A stretch of DNA of 22,561 bases from Chrysochromulina tobinii (taxonomy: Eukaryota; Haptophyta; Prymnesiales; Chrysochromulinaceae): the NCBI GenBank assembly GCA_001275005.1, contig JWZX01002201.1, positions 1 through 22,561 of the forward strand, read 5' to 3'. Shown here piece after piece: positions 1-7,153 of this stretch. Under the pieces are notes generated by a model. That model was not told where the DNA came from and did not search any database. It worked only from the letters and a program-made list of their open reading frames with translations. The translations under genes and the position numbers were made by a program. Each line of letters begins with the position of its first letter. The first letter of the stretch is position 1.

Positions 1-100
1 CCTCGTCAAAGCGCGCCCAGCCGTCGGGGCACGTGTTAGAGGCGAGCGCGACGTCGGTGAGCACGAGAAGGAGGTACACGGCCGAGGCTGCCAAAGCCAT
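1..100 (-). CDS. C-type lectin receptor, 5' end only (upstream tandem copy)
   Basis: This is the first 33 codons of a minus-strand gene that runs off the left edge. It starts at ATG 98-100 and encodes a signal peptide (MALAASAVYLLLVLTDVALA) followed by the beginning of a C-type lectin-like domain (CPDGWARFDE). Over the visible part it matches the start of the complete gene at 592-3609 base for base, except for one extra in-frame Ala codon (GCA, near 88-90). It is therefore a tandem copy in the same orientation. Its 5' flank is only patchily similar to that of the other copy. By homology the full product would be a membrane receptor with an extracellular lectin domain, but nothing beyond the first domain start is visible here. 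Confidence 0.85.
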   Translation of the reverse strand, partial: MALAASAVYLLLVLTDVALASNTCPDGWARFDE

Positions 101-591
101 CACACAGTTCGACTTGGGGATTTGGGTTTCGGTTCACAGTGAAGAGACCTTTTCCGGACAGAAGTAACTGGATTTAATCCTGGGGGAACTGGGACACCCG
201 AGGTTCCGGTTACGTCGTCCTGGGTCCTGAAGTCAGTCTCGTATCAGTCATGTACTCGTACTCCATCGCGCATCGGTCTTTACATGATACATCATCTGTG
301 CTGTGAGGTCGGTACGTTTGTCGTTTGAGGATGTTCGCGATGTTACTCGATTCTTATTTGGTCACCAGCAAGTTTGATTCCGGTTGGTTCCAGAACAGAA
401 TCCCCACCGGTTCACGCTTTTAAACCGGTTCACGTAGAAGAAACCGGGGGGAGCCGGACACACACAGGGCAGACACGGTTCTTATACACGCTCGGTATCA
501 AATACCCTTGGCCAACGATCCTCGGCCCTCCACACGGCGGCCGGCTCAAGTAGTGAACACCTCCACCCCACCAACAACAATCAGCCGCCCC
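101..591. other. intergenic: 5' flank of left copy and 3' flank of the complete lectin gene
   Basis: I see no coding signal. The part next to the left copy (about 101-300) shares blocks with the 5' flank of the sister gene, notably 182-230 with 3745-3795 and the following bases with 3883-3900. A short direct repeat, ACCGGTTCACG, occurs at 406-416 and 424-434, 18 bp apart, and contains the palindrome ACCGGT. The segment must hold the promoter of the left copy and the 3' end of the complete gene, but I cannot place a TATA box or poly(A) signal with confidence. Confidence 0.5.
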
Positions 592-3500
592 TCAAGCGTC
601 GAGATTGTCAGCGATCTCAGCCGCAAATCGTATCTGTTGTGTGCTCATCTTCTTCAGGAGCTTCGCTTGCTCAGGTGTGCTGCCCTTCACACTCGCCTTT
701 ATAGTAAGAGTGCGTTTATAATGGGATTTGGCTAAGTCTCGCACGATCTTGTTAAACGGCTCGAGGGTGCCGAATGACGCCTCGATCACCGCGATCAGCC
801 TCTCCCTATCGTTCGGGTCGAAGGTCTCCGCCTTGCCCGCCTCGAAGTTCTTGAGCCCGTCCTCGAAAACCTTCGAGACCTCCTTTGAGTTCTTGTCCTT
901 AGAGGTCAGATACATCACTCGCATTCGTGTATCCTGCACGTCCTTATTCGGTATCAACTGCACGAAGACGAAGAGCTCAATCACGCACCACAGCCGAGAC
1001 GCGTACGTGGGCCCCGCGAGCACGAGGAGCTGCTTGCAGCCCGAGATGAAGACGGGTAGCCCCGCGAGGCTCGCTTGGATGTCTCTCTGGTCCAGGCACG
1101 CCTTGTCGAGCCAGATGGTCACCCCGTTGAGGCCGTTGCTGCCGCCTTTGCCGTCGGCCGTCACCATCCCAGGCGCCCCTGCGCGTGTGAGCACGGAGGC
1201 CCCTGTGAGCACCGAGGCCCCTGCCTCCGCTGTCTCAGCCTTCTTATTCTCGTCCGCCCACTCCTTCAGGCAATCGAATTTGGCGTCGCCGTCGTCGGAC
1301 CACGAGTGCGAGATGAAGGCGTCGACTTGACCAAACTTCGGCCCACCCGGCTGGCCCACCCGGATCGTCTTCTGATACAACTTCCGGGTGGGATAGCCGG
1401 GCGATGTGTTCCAGCTCCCGGCGTCTTCTCCCGCCTTGCGCCCGGCGATCTCTTCGCGCAACAATTTAGCGAGAGGCAGCGCACGGAAGCGCCCGATTCC
1501 AAGCGTTAACGCTTCGGCAGGGGACTTGTTTCCGAGGAGCGACGCGATTGCCGTGGCCTCGCTTTTGGTCGCGCTTTCGGATTTGTCATCAGACTTGCCG
1601 AGCGCGCCGAGCCACGCCACGAATCGGCCGCGATTGGCGCGCGTGAAGACGAGCGCGACGGCGAGGGCGATGGCGCTGAGAATCACATTCTCAATCGCAC
1701 CTGCCTCCACTGGGTTTGCGCCGTAAGGGTCAACCGACGGGACGTGCAGCATCATGCTGAGGAATATGACCAGATAAAGAAGCGCAACCCCGATGCATAC
1801 GACGCGGAGCGTGAGCCACAAGCGAAGCAGCTGGCTGCGTGCCCCCATTGTATACTCGAGGGTGAACTCCATCCACGCAGTCTGTGTTGCTGCTTCAGGC
1901 AGCTGCTCGTGATCCGCCGCGGCCGGCTCTGCTGCCGCCGGCTCTGCTGCCGCCTTCTCCGCCCCCCCCTTCTCTTGCTCAGTCCAGTTCGCTGCTTCTG
2001 CTGCTGCCGCCGCCTTCTCTGATGCCGCCGCGCCGACGGGGGCTTGCTCCTGCGCAGTCTTGAACCTTTTAGCCTCGAGTGCCTCTACGTCTGTCGGCTT
2101 CTTCCACGAGATCTCATTCGTCTTCTCATTGTGGTAGTAGACCACATCCCCGATGAAGGCGAGGCGAAACGCAAACCACAGATTGAGCGGCGGCATGGTC
2201 AAGAGTCGTATCATGAAGGAATTGCTTTGGATTGCTACCGTAGCTGTGTTTTTGGATGTGCTCTGAATTGCTTTGAATTGACCTGCTTCGTAGGGAGCCG
2301 TCTTGCCGCACTGAACCGCTTGCAACTTGGTCCCCACAGCTTTGAATTGCTCTGAATTGCGGCACACGAAGCGTACACCCATTGTGTCCCAGAGGAGCGC
2401 GCAGACTACAGCGGCGATGAGGGCGAGGCCGCTGCTACGGATGATGTTCAAAGCAAACACGGAAAGCCCATCAGTAGACGCAGCGCTCTCGACGCTCCAC
2501 AAGGGCACAAGAGCAGCATACAGGGCGGCGGCGCTACAGAAGACGCCCAAGACGCCCACAATGCGGATGGGCTTGGCGTAGGTGGGGCGCAGCGCGAGCA
2601 GGATGACGGCCACTCCCGGCGGCAAGGCAAAGTAGTAAGATACGATGTTGCTCGCGATGGGCGTGAGGTCGACGTCGATGAAATTACCAAACAACGCCGG
2701 CACTCCCGTCAGAACCACTAGCATCCAGCCCAACTGTGCGAGCGTGCCGCTCACGCGCAGGCGGAGCCGATCGGCCTTGGCCACCGCGTCCGTGAGCCGC
2801 TGCATAAGCTTCTTCTCGTGGTTGCCTAAAGCTTGTGCTACGCGTTGCTTGAAGCTGAAGCTCTTGTTAGGCGTTGAGCCAAGCTTAGTGGTTTGCGAGC
2901 CTTTGAACGAGGCATCAACGTCCTGGGCTGGTGCCTTCTTGCGACGGAGGCGGAGGCAGGCGAGGAGGGCGCAGAAGAAGGCGAGAGGAACGAGCCAGGC
3001 CGCTGGAATGAGGCCGCCGTAGAGGATGGCTGTCAGCGTGCGCAGCAGCTGCTGTCCTTTCGCAATGTCCGCCTCCATGAACGCGAGGTACTCGGCGGAG
3101 GCGGGCGCGCCGAGCTCGCACAAACACCGATAGCGAAGATAGCAGGGAGAGTCGAACCACCCATTCCGCAGATACTCGCGGCGCTTGGCGGCGCACTGCC
3201 GGTTAGCATAGGCCACTTGAGCTAAATCTCCAAATACCTTGGTCCTGTAGAAGTTGCTTGGGTACCCGCTCTGCCAATTCGTAAAGTTGGTCGTCACGCC
3301 CGACGCGCACGTGTCCCACCCGCCGCCGGGCTCCACGGCGCCGGCCGACTGGTAGAGCCCGATCCACACATCACCCACGCTGCGCGTGAGGCTCGCAATA
3401 AACTCAGCCTCCGAGCTCGAGCGGATGCATGCGAGCGTCGCATTCTCACCGCACGCCGCCGCGCACCCCAAGGCGTTGAACCGCCCCGCGGTCACCTTGT

Positions 3501-3609
3501 AGCACTTTCCGCCCTCGTCAAAGCGCGCCCAGCCGTCGGGGCACGTGTTAGAGGCGAGCGCGACGTCGGTGAGCACGAGAAGGAGGTACACGGCCGAGGC
3601 CAAAGCCAT
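592..3609 (-). CDS. membrane receptor: C-type lectin ectodomain, WW-like motif, cytoplasmic TIR-like domain
   Basis: A 1005-residue uninterrupted frame; I chose ATG 3607-3609, which begins a clear signal peptide (residues 1-19). A C-type lectin-like domain spans about 23-165, with many cysteines (C23, C36, C49, C53, C61, C101, C139, C156, C162, C164), VWIGLYQ and NWQSGYPSN. Hydrophobic segments follow at about 191-219, 288-310, 325-340, 347-371, 384-407, 597-622 and 639-656. A WW-like half-motif (YYHNEKTNEISWKKP) lies at 491-505, then an Ala/Glu-rich stretch at 520-575. The C-terminal part (about 762-890) is TIR-like: DAFISHSWSDDGDAK, WLDKACLDQ and LLVLAGPTYASRLWCVIEL. Large algal and protist families share this signature. 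Likely role: ligand sensing at the surface with intracellular TIR-like signalling, which is inference. Whether it has NADase activity or acts only as an adaptor cannot be read from the motifs. Short GAATTGC-type repeats at 2217-2360 encode a degenerate FKAIQS motif. Confidence 0.88.
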   Translation of the reverse strand: MALASAVYLLLVLTDVALASNTCPDGWARFDEGGKCYKVTAGRFNALGCAAACGENATLACIRSSSEAEFIASLTRSVGDVWIGLYQSAGAVEPGGGWDTCASGVTTNFTNWQSGYPSNFYRTKVFGDLAQVAYANRQCAAKRREYLRNGWFDSPCYLRYRCLCELGAPASAEYLAFMEADIAKGQQLLRTLTAILYGGLIPAAWLVPLAFFCALLACLRLRRKKAPAQDVDASFKGSQTTKLGSTPNKSFSFKQRVAQALGNHEKKLMQRLTDAVAKADRLRLRVSGTLAQLGWMLVVLTGVPALFGNFIDVDLTPIASNIVSYYFALPPGVAVILLALRPTYAKPIRIVGVLGVFCSAAALYAALVPLWSVESAASTDGLSVFALNIIRSSGLALIAAVVCALLWDTMGVRFVCRNSEQFKAVGTKLQAVQCGKTAPYEAGQFKAIQSTSKNTATVAIQSNSFMIRLLTMPPLNLWFAFRLAFIGDVVYYHNEKTNEISWKKPTDVEALEAKRFKTAQEQAPVGAAASEKAAAAAEAANWTEQEKGGAEKAAAEPAAAEPAAADHEQLPEAATQTAWMEFTLEYTMGARSQLLRLWLTLRVVCIGVALLYLVIFLSMMLHVPSVDPYGANPVEAGAIENVILSAIALAVALVFTRANRGRFVAWLGALGKSDDKSESATKSEATAIASLLGNKSPAEALTLGIGRFRALPLAKLLREEIAGRKAGEDAGSWNTSPGYPTRKLYQKTIRVGQPGGPKFGQVDAFISHSWSDDGDAKFDCLKEWADENKKAETAEAGASVLTGASVLTRAGAPGMVTADGKGGSNGLNGVTIWLDKACLDQRDIQASLAGLPVFISGCKQLLVLAGPTYASRLWCVIELFVFVQLIPNKDVQDTRMRVMYLTSKDKNSKEVSKVFEDGLKNFEAGKAETFDPNDRERLIAVIEASFGTLEPFNKIVRDLAKSHYKRTLTIKASVKGSTPEQAKLLKKMSTQQIRFAAEIADNLDA

Positions 3610-4024
3610 CACACAGTTCCTATCACTTCGGTTGTGGGTTTGGTTTTTTCGGGTCAGGTGATGAGAACTTTTCCGGTCACTTTCAGGACAGAAGAGGCAA
3701 TCAGTTTCGTCGCGGTCTCCCCGCGCTCACGACAGAAGTCACCGGGGGAGCTGGGACACCCGAGGTTCCGGTTACGTTGTCCTCCTGGGTCCTGAGTGAG
3801 TGAGTGAGTGAGTGAGACACAGACACACCAAAAGACACACCGTGGTACAAACTACAATACGGGGTCCAGAAGCATGTCCTGAAGTCAGTCTTCGTATCGC
3901 GTTCATCGCATGGTTCATCGGTGCCGTACGCCATCGCGTCTTTACACACATGTGAAGGCGATGTTTTTCCCCGATGTTCATGTTGGCCTTCTACTTTTGA
4001 GTATTTGTGCGGTTCAGCTCGGCT
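3610..4024 (-). promoter_or_regulatory. 5' flank of the lectin receptor gene, with a (GAGT)n tract and an 87-bp indel
   Basis: This gap between two minus-strand genes must carry the promoter of the lectin gene and the 3' end of the methyltransferase gene. It aligns in blocks with the flank of the left tandem copy. The segment 3796-3882 is absent from the other copy and is bounded by TCCTGA on both sides (3790-3795 and 3877-3882), the footprint of a deletion between short repeats or of an insertion. The segment begins with the GAGT microsatellite. No individual factor site is assignable. Confidence 0.5.
3794..3816. repeat. (GAGT)n microsatellite
   Basis: Nearly six perfect copies of the tetranucleotide GAGT stand upstream of the lectin receptor gene. 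They lie at the start of the 87-bp block that the left tandem copy lacks. Confidence 0.9.
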
Positions 4025-7000
4025 CTACGCCTTCCGCTCTCGCCTCCCGCTCGCCCTCCAAACGACAAAGCGCCCGTCGGGAGGCACCGAACTCGCCTCA
4101 ACGCTCGCAAACCTGCCATGAAGCGCCAGCAGCCGGCCCATCGGGACATGTTCCTGCGCCACGAGCCACAGCACGCCAGAGCGCTTGAGCCTCTTGCGCG
4201 ACCCGCGGATGAGTTCCGCGACGACCCGAAAGTCGTCGGGCTGGCCGCGGTGCACGGGCGGATTCGAGACGATCCAGTGGTAACGCATCGGCTTGCCCGC
4301 CGAGAAGGCACGAGAGGTCTGTGGCCAGACCGCGCCGTGCCAGTGTCGGGCCGCACCCGGTACGTTGAGCTTAGCGGCGTGCATCGCGACCGCGTCAGCG
4401 TCGAGCATATGCACTCGCAACGCGCCACCGCCGGGAGCGTGACGAAGCGCCGCAGCGATGGCGCCCGAGCCACAGCAAGCGTCGAGAACGCGGGCACCGG
4501 CGGGTGGCTTCGGTAGGGTCTGGAGGAGCGCCATTGTCATGACGTCCAGACCGCCTCCAGCAAAGAGGCCGGGGTACGTGCACCACGGCAGCTCCATGGC
4601 CTCTGCTGCCGAGTCCGCCTCTCGCTTCCTCTTCTTGCCGCTGGCTCCACCATGGGCTGCTCCACCATGGGCTGCTCCAAGAGGGAGCCATCCGAGCTCA
4701 GGGAGCAAGAGGCTCGAATGCGTGACCCAGCCCTCAAGCGATCCACGCGCACTCGAGGCCGCGGTGGCACCTGCCGAGCCGCGACATGAGCCGTAGAGTG
4801 CGCATCCATCCTCGGAGACGAGCCGGCTCGCCTCACCATAGGCCTCCTCGAGAAGGGCGCCTGCAGCCTCCACGCCCTCGGCATCGTTGCCACAGAGCCA
4901 CAGCGGCGTGCCTGCGCACGTCACCGACGCGCACGCGTGCACCAGCATAGAAGCAGCATCGCCTGCCGCGTACCAACTCCAGCGCACGATGCATGCCACG
5001 TAGCTCTCCTCAGCTGCCCCGCCGCTCGGCGCTGCTGGCCACGGGGAGGCGCACGTATCATGCCCTGAGCTCGCAAACCGCCGCCAGTGTATCGGCGTCA
5101 GGCCCGCTGTCCGAAGGGCCTCATCCAGGCGCGTCGTGGGGCCGCATTCGTCAAAGCCAGCGAGCAGCACCTGGCCTGTGCGAGAAGCCCCTCGGGCGCG
5201 AGCTGCGCCGAGATCCGAGTGCTCGAGCAGCAGGTCGATCATTTGGACGAGCAGGTCGACCGGCGCCTCGTTGCGCGCGATCGACTTTTCGTGGCAGAGA
5301 TCCATCGAGCGGCGTGCGGCTTTGGTCAGTGCTGCTACTACGGGATCCACGCTGCCATCGAGGGTCTCAACCAAGGGCATGCCCTTGCAGCTGCGCGCTT
5401 CTCCCTCGCCCTCGGACGCTCCCAGAGTCCTCAACGCAAGCTCAATGTGGCTGACGCATCTCCAGCTCAGATCTGCCGCCACGCGAAGCGTGGCCTCGCG
5501 CAGAGCGGCCTTCCATGCCACGCGTGCACGTACCGGCAGCTGCGCGTGCACCGCTGGCCGTGAGAGGGCCCATGCGGTGATGCCCAGCTTGCTCGCACTC
5601 AGCGTGGGGGCGGCTTTACTTGCAGCCTCGCACAGAAACGTCGCGAGAGATGATGCGCTAGCTCCTTCCACGCCGCCGCCGCCGCCGCCATGCCTGCCGC
5701 CCTCGTTGCCGCCCTCGAGCCCCCCCGATTTGAGTTTGGCGAGGGCGCCAAGAGCGTAGAGCAGCTGCTTGCTCTGCATCTCTTCAGCGGCGACTCGAGT
5801 CAGACGATAGGAGAGTAGAGCGAGGGCGGCGGGATCGACGCCCTCGCTGAATCGCGACAACGCCCAGAAGAGCCGCGCGCAGCTCGTCGCGTCGAAATCT
5901 GTCGGGCGAGCTAAGACCACCTTGGACAAGCCTGCCGCCAAGATCGCGTGTTCGATGCCCGCAGCCCCGAACGCCCAAGCGAGCGTCGCCACTGACTGGG
6001 CATCGTACGTGCCGAGACGGGGAAGCGCCGCCTCGGCGGCGGCTTGGAACAATGTCGGCGACGCGAGCTCAAGCTTGGCGAACGCCCATGCGGTCTGAGA
6101 CAGCCCCTGGGCGCTGAAAGTCTCCATGCGGCGGGACGCACTGCGCGCTGCGGCGTCGAAGAGGGCGGCATGGGGCCGTCGAAGTGTGGCGAAGGCCCAG
6201 AGCAGATTGCAGAGCTCTTGTGGCTTGAACTCATCGATGGTGCCATTCGAGATGGCGGCCTCAGCCAGAGTATCCAGCAGACGGCTCGGCGTAGCGCTCG
6301 CTGGCTGTGGCACAGCGATCGAGCTCGCGTCGCGTCGTGTTGAGCCATCCTCAATGTTGCCCGCGCTGTCACCATCGCCAGGTTGACCCGTCATATGCAG
6401 CGTCGCCAGCGCCCAAGCGACGTTTGCAATCCCAAACGCATCGAGCCCTCCACGAGCCACCTGTATCGCCGCCTGGGCACTAAACGCGGCGCAAAGAGGT
6501 GCGTGCGCTAGCTTGAGCTTTCCGGTCGCCCATGCTATGGATGTGAGGGAGCGGGCGGTCACCTCACTGCCTTCCTCGAGCAGGGTGACGCACCTGCGGC
6601 ACAGAAGATCCTCCACTGTCGCATCGTCCGAAGAGGAAGTGGCCTTCGCCGCCGACGCTTTCGCAGCCGCGGACCAACTTTTCTTCCAGTGGGCATCCGT
6701 CGCTGCAAGCGAGGAGGAGCTGGAAGGCGCACACTTGGCCAGCCGATGCAGCGCGGTGGCGCAGTTGACGGAGTTGAACTCGGCACAGTGCTGCAGAACA
6801 AGCTGGTTGATTTCGGCGCGGTCGGCGGCACGGGCTAGTTGCGCATTGAGCGCACGCTGGTCGTCGGCACCTCCAGCGCCCTTGCGACCACCACCCTTGC
6901 CAATGCCACCCTTGCTGCGACCTTGGTCGCCGCGCCCACCCTTCCCACTGCCCAATGCCAACTTGGGACTCGTGCAGTCGTTGCTCTTGTGTCCCAACTG

Positions 7001-7123
7001 ACCGCAATTGAAGCACGTGTGCACTGTGCTCGTGCCGCCGCCGCGGCCGGCCATCATGGTCTTCACTTTCGTGTGAATCGAACCAAAAGCTGTGAACGGG
7101 CTGATTGGACATACTGGCTCCAT
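4025..7123 (-). CDS. CCHC zinc knuckle - OPR-like repeats - RsmC-type rRNA (guanine-N2)-methyltransferase fusion
   Basis: A 1032-residue frame from ATG 7121-7123; a later start at ATG 7055-7057 (MMAGRGGG) is also possible. A perfect CCHC zinc knuckle (C37, C40, H45, C50) is followed by a Gly/Lys-rich linker. Helical repeats of the OPR/RAP-associated type follow at about 95-560, with recurring LLWAFATL, TAWAFAKL, LAWAFG and LFWALSR. The C-terminal third resembles bacterial RsmC in both halves. The degenerate first domain is at about 720-812 (GTPLWLCGNDAEGVEAA, CALYG). The catalytic SAM domain is at about 845-1024, with GLFAGGGLDVMT, motif I VLDACCGSGAIAAAL (879-893) and the amino-methyltransferase motif SNPPVH (953-958). 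RsmC makes m2G in small-subunit rRNA. Here the knuckle and repeats probably select the RNA. A KKRKRE stretch (830-835) in an insert could be a nuclear signal, and I see no clear organelle transit peptide. Target and compartment are therefore open. Confidence 0.87.
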   Translation of the reverse strand: MEPVCPISPFTAFGSIHTKVKTMMAGRGGGTSTVHTCFNCGQLGHKSNDCTSPKLALGSGKGGRGDQGRSKGGIGKGGGRKGAGGADDQRALNAQLARAADRAEINQLVLQHCAEFNSVNCATALHRLAKCAPSSSSSLAATDAHWKKSWSAAAKASAAKATSSSDDATVEDLLCRRCVTLLEEGSEVTARSLTSIAWATGKLKLAHAPLCAAFSAQAAIQVARGGLDAFGIANVAWALATLHMTGQPGDGDSAGNIEDGSTRRDASSIAVPQPASATPSRLLDTLAEAAISNGTIDEFKPQELCNLLWAFATLRRPHAALFDAAARSASRRMETFSAQGLSQTAWAFAKLELASPTLFQAAAEAALPRLGTYDAQSVATLAWAFGAAGIEHAILAAGLSKVVLARPTDFDATSCARLFWALSRFSEGVDPAALALLSYRLTRVAAEEMQSKQLLYALGALAKLKSGGLEGGNEGGRHGGGGGGVEGASASSLATFLCEAASKAAPTLSASKLGITAWALSRPAVHAQLPVRARVAWKAALREATLRVAADLSWRCVSHIELALRTLGASEGEGEARSCKGMPLVETLDGSVDPVVAALTKAARRSMDLCHEKSIARNEAPVDLLVQMIDLLLEHSDLGAARARGASRTGQVLLAGFDECGPTTRLDEALRTAGLTPIHWRRFASSGHDTCASPWPAAPSGGAAEESYVACIVRWSWYAAGDAASMLVHACASVTCAGTPLWLCGNDAEGVEAAGALLEEAYGEASRLVSEDGCALYGSCRGSAGATAASSARGSLEGWVTHSSLLLPELGWLPLGAAHGGAAHGGASGKKRKREADSAAEAMELPWCTYPGLFAGGGLDVMTMALLQTLPKPPAGARVLDACCGSGAIAAALRHAPGGGALRVHMLDADAVAMHAAKLNVPGAARHWHGAVWPQTSRAFSAGKPMRYHWIVSNPPVHRGQPDDFRVVAELIRGSRKRLKRSGVLWLVAQEHVPMGRLLALHGRFASVEASSVPPDGRFVVWRASGRRERKA

Positions 7124-7153
7124 GTCAGCGCATCTTTGTTTTTTTGAAACCAC
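7124..7153. promoter_or_regulatory. very short divergent intergenic region
   Basis: Only 30 bp separate ATG 7121-7123 of the minus-strand methyltransferase gene from ATG 7154 of the plus-strand NLR-like gene. Each frame is closed just outside by an in-frame stop (plus TGA 7145-7147; minus TGA at 7172-7174). If both starts are right, the 5' UTRs and core promoters must overlap the opposite coding sequence. Later starts (minus 7057; plus 7178 or 7205) would widen the gap. A T/A-rich tract lies at 7138-7150. Confidence 0.5.
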
